From Bacteroidales bacterium UBA4116 (lineage in GTDB: Bacteria; Bacteroidota; Bacteroidia; Bacteroidales; Tannerellaceae), in contig DFXE01000007.1 in NCBI GenBank assembly GCA_002381645.1, forward strand, positions 1 to 64,000: DNA of 64,000 nucleotides, read 5' to 3'. Positions 27,241 through 37,579 of the stretch are shown here, piece after piece. Position numbers and translations under genes: made by a program. The notes under the pieces were generated by a model, which saw only the letters and a program-made list of their open reading frames with translations, was not told where the DNA came from and did not search any database. The stretch's first letter is position 1; each line of letters begins with the position of its first letter.

Positions 27241-27693
27241 TTATGTATTTAATAATCTTTTTACCGTATCGGATATCATTCTACCGTCAGCTTTGCCTGC
27301 TAATGTTTTACTTGCCACACCCATCACTTTACCCATATCCTTAACACTTTCCGCTCCGACCTGGGTTATAATTTCCTTAATGGATTTATCCAGCTCATCC
27401 TGCGTCATTTGTTTTGGCAAGTAAACCTCAATAGCAGCCACTTCCGCTAATTCATTTTCGGCCAACTCCGGTCGGTTCTGGGAGGTGAAAATTTCTGCGC
27501 TTTCCTTTCTTTGTTTCACCATCTTCTGAAGGATTTTAACCGCGGCTTCATCAGTAAGCTCACCATCGCCTCCTTTAGCCGTTTTAGCTTCCAAAAATTC
27601 TTTTTTTACACCGCGTAAAGCCTGTAAACGTACTTTATCTTTCGCCAGCATGGCAGCTTTTATATCTTCACTTACCTGATCAAATAGATTCAT
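27241..27693 (-). CDS. GatB/YqeY domain protein
   Basis: This 150-residue cytoplasmic protein matches the YqeY family, which resembles the tRNA-binding tail of the amidotransferase subunit GatB. It shows SEDIKAAMLAKDKVRLQALRGVKKEF at its head and the GKVMGVASKTLAGKADGRMISDTVKRLL end. Its exact role is unknown; binding to tRNA or tRNA synthetase-like partners is assumed from the family. It follows ftsZ with a 23-base gap and closes the dcw gene run, a usual position in Bacteroidales. Confidence 0.9.
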   Translation of the reverse strand: MNLFDQVSEDIKAAMLAKDKVRLQALRGVKKEFLEAKTAKGGDGELTDEAAVKILQKMVKQRKESAEIFTSQNRPELAENELAEVAAIEVYLPKQMTQDELDKSIKEIITQVGAESVKDMGKVMGVASKTLAGKADGRMISDTVKRLLNT

Positions 27694-27716
27694 GTTATCT
27701 GTTGTTATATTAATAA

Positions 27717-29072
27717 TTATCTAAAACTAATAATCCTGCTTCCCGAAGCCGGCGGTTCACCGTCTTTTTTGGGATTGACAGCGGTTTCCGGAGAAACATA
27801 TTGTTTGGCTGCTATTCTTGCACGCGTATCTGAGATAATTTTCAGGTTGCGGTTGTATGTCGGATTATCCTCAAGCAGCGTTATCAATTCATCATTATCC
27901 AGCTCTTCCAAGGTCAAGACTACTACTTTGGCACTTGTCGAAACATGGACATCTTTTCCCGAGTCAAGGGAATATCCGTATTTTGCCAGAAGTTCAGAGT
28001 CTTCCTGCTCTTTTCTGATCAGTTCGTTTTTCTGACGCAGCTCTTCTTCTGTCATCCGTTTCGAACGGTCCAGATGCAATTTATCCATTTCGGGAATATC
28101 ATCAGCGCCAAAGCCGGTTGCCAGAATGGTGATTTTCACTTTATTTCCCAGTGTATTATCGATAGAAAGCCCCCAGATAACACGAATATTCGGATTAAAA
28201 CGAGACATGAACTTATGCACATCATCCATCTCTTCCATACGGAGGTTCGCATCTTTGCTATAGGATACATTCAGCAGGATTTTCTTTGCCGAGAAGACAT
28301 CATTATTATTCAATAACGGCGAGTTAAGCGCATCGGATATAGCCGTGTGCACCCTTCCTTCGCCTTCACCAAAGCCATTACTCATAAGAGCTACACCACC
28401 ATTACGCATAGTCGTGTTCACATCGGCAAAGTCTAAATTGATTTCTCCCGGAATAGTGATAATCTCGGCAATACTCTTAGCTGCTACCGTCAACGTATCA
28501 TCTGCTTTGGCAAAGGCGTTCGGCACAGACAGATCGGCATATATTTCGCGCAACCGTTCATTATTAATGACTAAAAGCGCATCTACATTCTGACGGATCT
28601 CCTCCACACCTTTCAATGCCTGAATGATCTTCGGCCTGCCTTCAAAAGCAAAAGGGATAGTAACGATACCTACTGTCAGGATATTCATTTCTTTTGCAAA
28701 ACGGGCAATGATAGGAGCAGCTCCGGTTCCCGTTCCACCACCCATTCCTGCAGTGATAAACACCATGCGTGTTCCGTCGTCAAGGCGTTTCTTTATATCT
28801 TCTTCACTTTCAATAGCCGCCCTTTCTGCCACATCCGGTTCATTTCCTGCCCCTAATCCCTGAGTGATCGTCTCCCCAAGAACCAATTGATCCGGAACTT
28901 CCGAACGGTCTAATGCCTGCCGGTCGGTATTACACAAAAGAAACGAAACATCATGAATACCTTCGCGGTACATGTGCGTCACAGCGTTACCGCCACCTCC
29001 TCCCACTCCGATCACTTTAATGATCTTCAGGTTATCCCGTGGTATATCAAAATCTAATATTGAATTATCCAT
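27717..29072 (-). CDS. ftsZ: cell division protein FtsZ
   Basis: FtsZ is the tubulin-like GTPase that forms the division ring. This 451-residue protein has the nucleotide-binding start VIGVGGGGGNAVTHM, the tubulin signature GMGGGTGTGAAP near residue 108 and the catalytic T7 loop region NLDFADVNTTM near 209. A linker of about 110 residues follows the core. The extreme C terminus (SGSRIISFR) differs from the classical IPxFLR peptide that binds FtsA, but a short hydrophobic-basic tail is kept. It follows ftsA with a 19-base gap. Confidence 0.97.
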   Translation of the reverse strand: MDNSILDFDIPRDNLKIIKVIGVGGGGGNAVTHMYREGIHDVSFLLCNTDRQALDRSEVPDQLVLGETITQGLGAGNEPDVAERAAIESEEDIKKRLDDGTRMVFITAGMGGGTGTGAAPIIARFAKEMNILTVGIVTIPFAFEGRPKIIQALKGVEEIRQNVDALLVINNERLREIYADLSVPNAFAKADDTLTVAAKSIAEIITIPGEINLDFADVNTTMRNGGVALMSNGFGEGEGRVHTAISDALNSPLLNNNDVFSAKKILLNVSYSKDANLRMEEMDDVHKFMSRFNPNIRVIWGLSIDNTLGNKVKITILATGFGADDIPEMDKLHLDRSKRMTEEELRQKNELIRKEQEDSELLAKYGYSLDSGKDVHVSTSAKVVVLTLEELDNDELITLLEDNPTYNRNLKIISDTRARIAAKQYVSPETAVNPKKDGEPPASGSRIISFR

Positions 29073-29091
29073 TGCTTGTTTCTTTTATATT

Positions 29092-30441
29092 CTAATTATC
29101 TTCATTAAAAAGATCTCCGGCAAATCCAGCCAGTTTATCCAGGAATCTTCTTTTAGTTTTAACCGGCTCCTTTTTTTCTTCTTCCTTTTCATCGGTTACA
29201 ACTTCTTCTTCAGGATCAGAAACCGGTACAGGCTCGGGTTTGGGTGTTATGGGCTTACTCACCACAACAGGTTCGGGCCTCGGAGCAGTATAAACAGCAC
29301 AGTTTTGATTACCGTTTAGTAACAATGCGACAGCATCCATATCCGGATTCATATCCGGTATATTCATCCGTTCAATTATGCCTTTTGGCAACGTGGCAGA
29401 CCTGATATTCAATCCGGTTCCATCATTGATCACATTCACCAGACCGTTCAACCTCGATGCTCCTCCTGTAATTACAATCCCTGCACGAAGAGACTCCTTC
29501 ATGCCGGTTGCCTCCAGGCGTGCATACACATTTTCGAGGATTTCCTGCATACGGGCTTCAACAATCGTATTCAATTCCGAAATCCGGATACTACGTAACC
29601 CTGACCTGTCGGCAGTATTTACCTGTATGGTAGAATCGTCGTCTTTATCGACCAAAGCGCTACCGTAGGTTTTCTTAATCTCCTCGGCATCCGGCTCTAC
29701 AATCCCCAGACTGCAAATATCCCGTGTTATAAGATTTCCGCCTAAAGGTATCACGCACAGATTCACTAATTGCCCGCTTTTATAAACGGTCAGGGAAGTT
29801 ACTCCAGCTCCAAAACCGATCAGTGCACAGCCCATATCCTTTTCGTGTTCGCTCAATACCATCTCAGATAAAGCTAAAGGGGATACGATTATACCTGCGA
29901 TTTCCACACGCACGCGTTTGGAAATGCTATCATAAATATACTGACGCAATGACGGGCGTGCAACAATGAGTTTATATTTTGCTTCAATTTGCGTACAAGG
30001 TACTCCAACAGGATTCGGTTCGAATTTCCCGTCAAGATAATATGCCGGTTGTACATGCGATAATACCTCCAGCATATCAGGCCGGTAAGCAAGACATTCA
30101 CGATGCAGCATATCGATTACATCATTTGTAACAATGCTTCCTGTTTTTAATTTTTTAGAAACGGTATGTTCTACAGAACGGATAGATTGCCCCCCTACTC
30201 CTACAAAAACTTTTCCTATACGGTTGCCCGGAAGTTTAGACTCCAGTTTCTGTATCAGGTTTTTTACGATTACCGCCGTTTTCTCAACATTATATATACA
30301 TCCTCTCCTGATACTATTTGCTGAATTTTCGGTTTCACAGGCAATAATAGTCAATGTTCCGGCATCGGTTTTCATCCCCACAATACCTGTTATATGGGAT
30401 GTTCCTAAATCAATGGCTGCTATAAAGTTTGTGTATGCCAT
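29092..30441 (-). CDS. ftsA: cell division protein FtsA
   Basis: FtsA is the actin-like protein that ties the FtsZ ring to the membrane. The 449 residues show the actin-fold phosphate-1 motif AIDLGTSHITGIVG at the N terminus, the SHS2/1C region and the adenosine motif GIVITGGASRLNGL near 322-335. The C terminus (RRFLDKLAGFAGDLFNEDN) is the amphipathic membrane helix, set off by a long Pro/Glu-rich linker (about 375-425). It lies six bases after ftsQ. Confidence 0.97.
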   Translation of the reverse strand: MAYTNFIAAIDLGTSHITGIVGMKTDAGTLTIIACETENSANSIRRGCIYNVEKTAVIVKNLIQKLESKLPGNRIGKVFVGVGGQSIRSVEHTVSKKLKTGSIVTNDVIDMLHRECLAYRPDMLEVLSHVQPAYYLDGKFEPNPVGVPCTQIEAKYKLIVARPSLRQYIYDSISKRVRVEIAGIIVSPLALSEMVLSEHEKDMGCALIGFGAGVTSLTVYKSGQLVNLCVIPLGGNLITRDICSLGIVEPDAEEIKKTYGSALVDKDDDSTIQVNTADRSGLRSIRISELNTIVEARMQEILENVYARLEATGMKESLRAGIVITGGASRLNGLVNVINDGTGLNIRSATLPKGIIERMNIPDMNPDMDAVALLLNGNQNCAVYTAPRPEPVVVSKPITPKPEPVPVSDPEEEVVTDEKEEEKKEPVKTKRRFLDKLAGFAGDLFNEDN

Positions 30442-30447
30442 ATCTGC

Positions 30448-31179
30448 TTATTTTTTTGTACAAACGATCTGATCTTTAAATTTCAAATTAATAATGCTAT
30501 ACTTTTCCCAACCCATTTTAGGGATTGCTTGTTCATAAAAGAGCTGCAAATTATCCAACTTCTCCCTGAAATTCTCAAATGTACCTAATATGATCCTGTG
30601 ATCACCCACACGAGGTATTAACACAACATCATGATTAGGGTACACATATATCTGCTCAATCTGATGATTCCAGAAGTCATTCTCCTGCAAAAATAGTGCA
30701 AAATTATACAAATCCGTCGTTGCCAGTTCTTTTTCAACATATCCGGTAGCAACCGGTACATGCGCCACATATCTGCGGCTTACCGGCATAGTGCTTCCCT
30801 GATTATCCACATAGAAATTTCCCCGTGCACCAATCACACGCAAAATAGGCATTTTTTGCTTTACTTCCAACTTAATGATTCCCGAAGGTGTCTTATACAC
30901 TTCAATATTAGCAATCATTTCATTTTTTAATAATTCCGTTTCAATCCGGTGGGTATTTATCTCCTTCATAGGTTTGCCAATCGGATTGAGATCCGCCCGT
31001 TTAAGCTGGGAGACTATGTCGGTTTGTGTAACGAAGTGTTTATCCAGACTATCTTTAACCATTATAACCAAATCACGGCACATGTTTTCCTGCTTTGCCT
31101 CTTTAAAGAAAAATGCAGCAAACACAATATAACACAACAATACTGTTGCTACTATGACGGCTATAATCCGGGCAATCAC
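30448..31179 (-). CDS. ftsQ: cell division protein FtsQ/DivIB
   Basis: This 243-residue bitopic membrane protein has a short cytoplasmic head, one membrane helix (about 4-26) and a periplasmic POTRA-like and beta domain, the layout of FtsQ. It links early and late divisome proteins. The start is GTG, which overlaps the TGA stop of murC (GTGA), so translation is coupled. Sequence similarity to proteobacterial FtsQ is low, as usual in this phylum; position between murC and ftsA supports the call. Confidence 0.9.
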   Translation of the reverse strand: MIARIIAVIVATVLLCYIVFAAFFFKEAKQENMCRDLVIMVKDSLDKHFVTQTDIVSQLKRADLNPIGKPMKEINTHRIETELLKNEMIANIEVYKTPSGIIKLEVKQKMPILRVIGARGNFYVDNQGSTMPVSRRYVAHVPVATGYVEKELATTDLYNFALFLQENDFWNHQIEQIYVYPNHDVVLIPRVGDHRIILGTFENFREKLDNLQLFYEQAIPKMGWEKYSIINLKFKDQIVCTKK

Positions 31180-32549
31180 TTTTCCAACACTTTTTTAATA
31201 GGTTCAACCATCCGGTCTATATCACCGGCGCCTAACATCAATACCACTTCATAATTTCCTGTGGCCATCAGATCCAACAACTCTTCTTTTGTACACATTT
31301 TTTTGTTTGCAATGCCTACCTTATCAAAAATAACCTGGGAGGTTATTCCCGGAATAGGTTCTTCACGTGCGGGATAAATATCCAGTAGGATTAATTCATC
31401 TAAAAGAGAAAGGCTTGAGGCAAAACCGTCGATAAAATCACGGGTACGGGAGTAAAGATGAGGCTGAAAAATACCTGTTATCCGTTTCCCTCTATACAGT
31501 TCTTTAAAAGAAGAGATGCTTTGTTGCAGTTCTGAAGGGTGATGAGCATAATCGTCAATCAATACGATACGTTCCTTTTTTAAATGGAAATCAAACCGGC
31601 GCTTGGGTCCCTGGAAGGAAGCCACAGCGTCCTTTATTTCTTTTTCCGTAACTCCATTCAGCCATGCAACAGCAATAGCTGCGACACTATTTTCAACATT
31701 TACTTTTACAGGTACGCCTAACTGAATATCATTTATTTGTATTTCGGGGCCTACAAAATCAAAATAAATTTCACCATTCCCCACACGTATATTACAGGCA
31801 TAAAAATCCGCTTTTTCAGATGCTGAATAGGTATATAACCCTGCCCCTTCAACAAGACGGGGAGTAATATCAATGCCTTTTTTTATGATCAGGCAACCAT
31901 CCTGCCGTATTAAAGATGTAAAATATTCGAAACTCTCCCGGTAAGCTTCTGCCGTACCGTAAATATCCAAATGATCGGGATCAGCAGAAGTGATAACCGC
32001 CATATAAGGAATAAGCCAGTGGAAAGAACGGTCAAATTCATCTGCTTCAATAACAGTGAGATCACTTTTTTGTGACAACATGAGGTTGCTGTCGTAATTT
32101 TTGAGAATTCCTCCTAAAAAAGCGTTACAATCAACATGCGACTGTTTCAAAATGTGAGCCAGCAGGGAAGAAGTGGTTGTTTTACCATGTGTTCCCGCAA
32201 CACACAAACCACGGGATGTTTTAGTTATTTCGCCCAACACTTGCGAACGTTTCATAATTTGAAAAGAATTGGAGCGAAACCAGCTCAATTCAGTATGTGA
32301 ATCGGGTACGGCAGGTGTATAAACCACCAATGTATTAGCAGGTGAACGAAAAGGTTCGGGTATTAAAGCCTCATCATCTTCGTAATGTATTGCAGCACCT
32401 TCGGAATTTAATTGTTCAGTCAGGTCGGTTAGTGTCTTATCATAACCGGCCACTTGCTTTCTGTTTGCTAAAAAGTACCGTATCAGAGCGCTCATTCCTA
32501 TTCCTCCTGCCCCTACAAAATAAACTGCCGATATGTTTTTTAAATCCAT
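31176..32549 (-). CDS. murC: UDP-N-acetylmuramate--L-alanine ligase
   Basis: MurC adds L-alanine to UDP-MurNAc, the first step of peptidoglycan stem peptide synthesis. The 457 residues show the N-terminal VGAGGIGMSALIRYF Rossmann motif, the ATP-binding GTHGKTTTSSLLAH near 118 and the conserved DDYAHHPSE segment near 332. All three Mur ligase domains are present. It lies between murG and ftsQ, with its stop overlapping the ftsQ start. Confidence 0.97.
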   Translation of the reverse strand: MDLKNISAVYFVGAGGIGMSALIRYFLANRKQVAGYDKTLTDLTEQLNSEGAAIHYEDDEALIPEPFRSPANTLVVYTPAVPDSHTELSWFRSNSFQIMKRSQVLGEITKTSRGLCVAGTHGKTTTSSLLAHILKQSHVDCNAFLGGILKNYDSNLMLSQKSDLTVIEADEFDRSFHWLIPYMAVITSADPDHLDIYGTAEAYRESFEYFTSLIRQDGCLIIKKGIDITPRLVEGAGLYTYSASEKADFYACNIRVGNGEIYFDFVGPEIQINDIQLGVPVKVNVENSVAAIAVAWLNGVTEKEIKDAVASFQGPKRRFDFHLKKERIVLIDDYAHHPSELQQSISSFKELYRGKRITGIFQPHLYSRTRDFIDGFASSLSLLDELILLDIYPAREEPIPGITSQVIFDKVGIANKKMCTKEELLDLMATGNYEVVLMLGAGDIDRMVEPIKKVLEK

Positions 32550-32570
32550 ATATTGCTTATTGCTTATTCC

Positions 32571-33695
32571 TTATTCAATAATACTAATTATTTCATCCAC
32601 GATGCGTTCCGCACTATCAGGAATAGCCAATCCGGCTATTTGCCTGCTTAAATTACGGAGGCATTCTTCATCATTGACTACTTCGAGCGCTTTAGGCACC
32701 AGCGACATTTCGGCATCCCTGTCGGTCACCAATATAGCTGCACCTTTCTCTACCAATGCCATTGCATTTTTGGTCTGGTGATCTTCCGCTACATTGGGCG
32801 ACGGTACCAGAATAACCGGTTTTTGCAGCAAACATAACTCCGAAATGGTTCCTGCCCCTGCACGTGAAATAACCAGGTCGGCAGCAGCATAAGCATAATC
32901 CATTCTCGAAATAAAATCCGAACAGCACACCGGTGCATTTTCATATAATTTCAACGCTTCCTGCGCATCGCTGTAATAGAACCGTCCTGTCTGCCAGATT
33001 ACCTGGACACCCGAAGCAGAGATTTCCTCTAAATGTGTCTGGATGCTGCGATTTATGGTACGTGCACCTAAGCTTCCACCTATCACGAGGATCGTCTTTT
33101 TTTCGGACGTGAGTGAAAAAAAACGGCACGCGTCCGATTTTATTTTGCTCCCGTCCCATTTATTTTCGGACGGGTCCGAAAATAAGCTCTTCCGAACAGG
33201 ATTCCCGGTAAGCACAATTTTATTTTTCGGGAAGAACTTTTCCATCCCATCATAAGCTACACAAATCTTCGTTGCTTTCTTTGCCAGTAGTTTATTTGTT
33301 ATCCCGGCATACGAATTCTGCTCTTGTATTAAAGTTGGAATTCCCTGTGAGGCGGCAACCCATAATGTCGGGCCGCTGGCATATCCGCCAACGCCTATTA
33401 CAATATCAGGTTTAAATTCACGTATAGTTTTTTTTGCCAAATGCAGGCTGATGAACAAACGCCTCATCACGTTTACGTTACGGAATAATTGAGCACGGTC
33501 AAAACCGCTGACAGGTAAACCTACAATATTATAACCGGCTGCCGGTACACGCTCCATTTCCATCCGGTTGTCGGCACCGACAAAAAGTATCTCGGAGTCC
33601 GGAAAACGTTCTTTAAACTCGTTCGCTATAGAAATAGCGGGAAATATATGTCCTCCCGTGCCACCGCCACTTATAATGATACGGTATTTTCTCAT
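32571..33695 (-). CDS. murG: UDP-GlcNAc:lipid I GlcNAc transferase MurG
   Basis: MurG transfers GlcNAc to lipid I at the inner membrane face, giving lipid II. The 374 residues start with the glycine-rich ISGGGTGGHIFPA loop, contain the GVGGYASGPTLWVA segment and the second-domain GGSLGARTINR, and end with the ISRAGAGTISELCLLQKPVILVPSP donor-binding region. The start ATG overlaps the ftsW stop (ATGA). Confidence 0.97.
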   Translation of the reverse strand: MRKYRIIISGGGTGGHIFPAISIANEFKERFPDSEILFVGADNRMEMERVPAAGYNIVGLPVSGFDRAQLFRNVNVMRRLFISLHLAKKTIREFKPDIVIGVGGYASGPTLWVAASQGIPTLIQEQNSYAGITNKLLAKKATKICVAYDGMEKFFPKNKIVLTGNPVRKSLFSDPSENKWDGSKIKSDACRFFSLTSEKKTILVIGGSLGARTINRSIQTHLEEISASGVQVIWQTGRFYYSDAQEALKLYENAPVCCSDFISRMDYAYAAADLVISRAGAGTISELCLLQKPVILVPSPNVAEDHQTKNAMALVEKGAAILVTDRDAEMSLVPKALEVVNDEECLRNLSRQIAGLAIPDSAERIVDEIISIIE

Positions 33696-34960
33696 ACGTT
33701 TACTTTTGTTACCGTTTCTACTGCCGACAAAGGTGTTTTGTCTGAAATATCCGTATCGATCTCAATGATTGAAACATCATCTGCATCCTCATCTTCTTCA
33801 TCTTCTTCATTTCCTATACCGGCGCCAAAACGACTTACGCTAAGGATAATCCCTATATAGATACAGGTAATGACAGTTGAAGTCCCCCCGCGGCTGACCA
33901 AAGGTAAAGGTTGTCCTGTTACAGGGAAAAGCCCAACAGCAACAGCCATATTGATAAATGCCTGAACTGTTATAAGCAACCCGCAACCCAATACCAGATA
34001 TTTTGGAAAAAGCTTATCGCATTTCCGGGCAATCATACCTACCCTTATCATCAGGGCTATATACAAAAATAATACAAAAAGCCCCCCAACCACTCCTAAC
34101 TCTTCAATTATTATAGCATAAATAAAGTCTGAGTACGCTTGTGGAAGAAAATCGCGTTGTTGCCCATGCCCAGGCATCTGCCCGAAAACACCACCCCTGG
34201 CGATAGCTATCTGTGCGTGGGAAACCTGGTAATTATCATCGTCAATTACATATGTATCAGCACTGAGAGGTGGTTTCTCCACAAAAAAATCAGCTATACG
34301 TCCCTTCATCGTCTCCAACCGGGCAACTCCTTTTATCGTATCATTGGGTAAAGCGAATAAAAGTGCAACCATAAAAGCCATTACAAAGACCAGGAAAAGC
34401 GCAAGTAACCCTAATTTTTTCAAAGGCATTTGTCCCACAAACATCATGAGGTAACATATAAAAAATAGCATGGCACTTGTCGAAAAGTTCTCAGGAAAAA
34501 TCAGCAGACAAACACCTGAGATTCCGATAAGGATATAATTAAAGACCCGGTCTTTCCCGATTTTATCCTGTTTACTTAATAAAAAAGCGACATATACTAC
34601 GGACGCAAGTTTGGCAAGTTCGGAGGGTTGAAAAGAGATGCCGAATACTTCCAGAAACCGGTGCGCATCATTCGTGCTGATTCCCAGAAAAGGTGTAACA
34701 ATAAGTAACAATGCCGATATGGGAAGTAAAATAATCAAGGCAGAGAAAAAACGGCTCGGTATATTATGTATTACTAATATCAATGCAAAGCCTGCCAGAA
34801 GAAATGACGTATGACGAACAATAGGTGCCCAGTAATTAGAGTTTCTATAAGTCAGCGTACTGGTGGCGCTAAAAACTTCAATTACCGATATAAGACATAG
34901 GAACATGAATATAATCCATATCACCCTGTCGCCTTTAAATAACTTATTCGCCAGTTCCAT
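33692..34960 (-). CDS. ftsW: SEDS glycosyltransferase FtsW
   Basis: FtsW is the divisome peptidoglycan polymerase of the SEDS family. This 422-residue protein has about ten membrane segments, the FQPSELAKLA motif near 110, GQQRDFLPQAYSDFIYAIIIEELG (two joined blocks) near 265-288 and the final GQPLPLVSRGGTS near 345. After the last membrane segment it has an unusually acidic tail (a run of Glu/Asp near residues 385-400). It lies between murD and murG and is coupled to murG. Confidence 0.95.
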   Translation of the reverse strand: MELANKLFKGDRVIWIIFMFLCLISVIEVFSATSTLTYRNSNYWAPIVRHTSFLLAGFALILVIHNIPSRFFSALIILLPISALLLIVTPFLGISTNDAHRFLEVFGISFQPSELAKLASVVYVAFLLSKQDKIGKDRVFNYILIGISGVCLLIFPENFSTSAMLFFICYLMMFVGQMPLKKLGLLALFLVFVMAFMVALLFALPNDTIKGVARLETMKGRIADFFVEKPPLSADTYVIDDDNYQVSHAQIAIARGGVFGQMPGHGQQRDFLPQAYSDFIYAIIIEELGVVGGLFVLFLYIALMIRVGMIARKCDKLFPKYLVLGCGLLITVQAFINMAVAVGLFPVTGQPLPLVSRGGTSTVITCIYIGIILSVSRFGAGIGNEEDEEDEDADDVSIIEIDTDISDKTPLSAVETVTKVNV

Positions 34961-34972
34961 TGACTTCTTTCA

Positions 34973-36310
34973 TTACAAATTACGTACACACGTTTTAAAC
35001 TGGTTCCCACGGTCTTCATAGCTGGTGAATAAATCGAAACTTGCACAACAAGGCGAAAGCAGAACAGTGTCGCCTTTCTGTGCATTTTTGTACGATTTGG
35101 CCACAGCTTCTTCCATAGAAAGGGCATCTTCAATAATGGGAATTTTTCCGTCGAAAAATTGATGTAGCTTTGTATTATCTTTTCCAAGAAAAACCAATGC
35201 GCGTACTTTTTGCCGGACTAATTCTTCAATTTCAGAGTAGTCGTTTCCCTTATCCACTCCCCCCAATATCAATACGATTTTGGTATTCATACTTTGTAAT
35301 GCATACCAACAGGAATTAACATTGGTAGCCTTCGAATCATTTACATAGTCCACCCCTCTTACTCGCAATACTTTTTCAAGACGATGTTCCACTCCCGCAA
35401 AGTCGCTTAAAGAAGCTCTGATTTTACCATCATGGATATCAACTAATTTAGCTGCAATTCCGGAAGCTAAAGAGTTGTAAAGATTATGTGTGCCAGTTAA
35501 AGCTAATAAGTCTTGTTCCATAGTAAATATACCGTTATGCGTTTCAATTACTAATTGTTCATTTTTAACATAGCCTTTTACTCCCAATCCCTGATTTTGA
35601 GCAAACGGATAAAGAGTTGCCTTAGGATTTTTCACGGATATTTTCCGCTTGATAACAGGATCGTCATTCCAGAAAATAAATGCATCGTCTTTCGTCTGGT
35701 TTCGAATGATCCGGAATTTAGAATCGATATAATTTTGGAAATTATAATTATACCGGTCTAAATGGTCAGGAGTAATATTCAATAAAATAGCTATATGAGC
35801 CTTAAACTCATACATATTATCCAGCTGAAAACTACTCAGTTCGATCACATAATATGCATGAGGACTTTCTGCTACTTGCAGTGCCAGGCTGTTACCCACA
35901 TTACCTGCCAGCCCGACGTCTAATCCGGCGCTTTTCATAATGTGGTAAGTCAGCATGGTAGTGGTCGTTTTCCCGTTACTACCTGTAATGCATATCATGG
36001 TTGCGTCCGAATATCTACCGGCAAATTCTATTTCGGAAATAACCGGAATATCTTTTTTAATTATTTTATCAACGATAGGCGCCGAATCGGGTATTCCCGG
36101 ACTTTTTACCACTTCTTTTGCACAAAGAATTTCCGGTTCGGTATGTACACCTTCTTCCCAGCGGATATTCCTTTTGTTCAGCATACCCTTATATGGGGGT
36201 TTAATCAAAGATGAGTCAGACACGAATACGTCAAATCCTTTCGATTTAGCCAGTATAGCTGCCCCTGTACCGCTTTCGCCTGCTCCTAATATAACAATCC
36301 GCTCACCCAT
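34973..36310 (-). CDS. murD: UDP-N-acetylmuramoyl-L-alanine--D-glutamate ligase
   Basis: MurD adds D-glutamate to the stem peptide precursor. The 445 residues begin with ILGAGESGTGAAILAKSKG, contain the ATP loop ITGSNGKTTTTMLTYH near 109, the NITPDHLDRY motif and the NDSKATNVNS motif near 323. It overlaps the mraY stop by one base (TAATG), so the two are coupled, and is followed after 12 bases by ftsW. Confidence 0.97.
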   Translation of the reverse strand: MGERIVILGAGESGTGAAILAKSKGFDVFVSDSSLIKPPYKGMLNKRNIRWEEGVHTEPEILCAKEVVKSPGIPDSAPIVDKIIKKDIPVISEIEFAGRYSDATMICITGSNGKTTTTMLTYHIMKSAGLDVGLAGNVGNSLALQVAESPHAYYVIELSSFQLDNMYEFKAHIAILLNITPDHLDRYNYNFQNYIDSKFRIIRNQTKDDAFIFWNDDPVIKRKISVKNPKATLYPFAQNQGLGVKGYVKNEQLVIETHNGIFTMEQDLLALTGTHNLYNSLASGIAAKLVDIHDGKIRASLSDFAGVEHRLEKVLRVRGVDYVNDSKATNVNSCWYALQSMNTKIVLILGGVDKGNDYSEIEELVRQKVRALVFLGKDNTKLHQFFDGKIPIIEDALSMEEAVAKSYKNAQKGDTVLLSPCCASFDLFTSYEDRGNQFKTCVRNL

Positions 36311-37572
36311 TACCGTATTTTCAGTGTTACAATAGTTATAGCTGCCAGTATTATTCCTATCAACCAGAAACGAACTACGATCTTGGACTCGGGAACAATA
36401 TTATACGGTTTTTGTATAATGGCAGATATACCTGCATTTCCTGCTTTTTGAAAGTGATGATGCAATGGGGTCATTTTAAAAATACGTTTTCCCTCACCAT
36501 ACCTCCTTTTGGTATATTTGAAATAAAATACCTGTACGATTACAGATAAACTCTCAGCCAGAAATATACCACACAGGATAGGTATAAGCAATTCTTTCCG
36601 GATTATGATAGCGAATACGGCAATAATACCTCCCAGTGTCAGGCTTCCGGTATCACCCATAAACACCTGTGCCGGATATGAATTATACCAAAGGAAACCA
36701 ATGGTAGCGCCAATAAATGCAGCGGCGAATATTACCAGCTCCTCTGCCCCTGGGATAAACATAATATTCAGGAATGAAGCAAACTCAGCATGAGACGACA
36801 TATATGCAAGTATACCCAAGGCAACCCCGATAATAGCAGAACTGCCTGCAGCTAATCCGTCTAACCCGTCTGTCAGATTTGCTCCGTTAGAAACAGCTGT
36901 TACTATAAATATCACAATGAGGACAAAAATCAGCCAGGTAGCTTCCCTTTTATATTTTCCTGTCCAGGATACTAAAGAAGCATAATCGAAATTATTATTT
37001 TTCAGAAACGGAATAGTAGTCTTTGTCGATTTTGTTTCGTTCGGGTGGAAATTAACAGATTCTACCGTATTATCTTTATTCAGCACTTCAATATTCTCCC
37101 GTATGACTACATCAGGGCTTGCAAATAATATGACACCAACGATAAGTCCCAATCCGACCTGTCCGATAATTTTAAAACGGCCCTGTAATCCCTCTTTATT
37201 TTTACGGAACACTTTAATGTAATCATCCGCAAAACCTATAATGCCAAGCCATACGGTAGTAACCAGCATCAATATCAGGTAAATATTATCGAGCCGGGCG
37301 CAAAGCAGTACCGGTATTAAAATGGCTATAATTATAATCAGCCCACCCATCGTAGGTGTACCTTTTTTACTATTCTGTCCTTCAATCCCAAGATTACGTA
37401 CGGTTTCACCAATTTGTAATTTCCGTAACCAATCGATAATTCTGCTGCCGATAGCTGTTGATATAAAAAGAGATAAAATCAGCGCCAAACCTGAACGGAA
37501 AGATATGTACTTGAACACACCCGCTCCCGGAAAATCCAGTTGATCTAAATAAGTAAAAAGGTAATACAGCAT
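36310..37572 (-). CDS. mraY: phospho-N-acetylmuramoyl-pentapeptide transferase
   Basis: MraY moves phospho-MurNAc-pentapeptide onto undecaprenyl phosphate, making lipid I. The 420-residue membrane protein has about ten helices and the conserved GFADDYIKVFRKNKEGL, NLTDGLDGLAAG and FKMTPLHHHF motifs. It is longer than the Escherichia coli enzyme because of an insert (about residues 160-210) between membrane segments, a feature common in Bacteroidetes. It lies seven bases after murE. Confidence 0.97.
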   Translation of the reverse strand: MLYYLFTYLDQLDFPGAGVFKYISFRSGLALILSLFISTAIGSRIIDWLRKLQIGETVRNLGIEGQNSKKGTPTMGGLIIIIAILIPVLLCARLDNIYLILMLVTTVWLGIIGFADDYIKVFRKNKEGLQGRFKIIGQVGLGLIVGVILFASPDVVIRENIEVLNKDNTVESVNFHPNETKSTKTTIPFLKNNNFDYASLVSWTGKYKREATWLIFVLIVIFIVTAVSNGANLTDGLDGLAAGSSAIIGVALGILAYMSSHAEFASFLNIMFIPGAEELVIFAAAFIGATIGFLWYNSYPAQVFMGDTGSLTLGGIIAVFAIIIRKELLIPILCGIFLAESLSVIVQVFYFKYTKRRYGEGKRIFKMTPLHHHFQKAGNAGISAIIQKPYNIVPESKIVVRFWLIGIILAAITIVTLKIR

Positions 37573-37579
37573 ACTATTT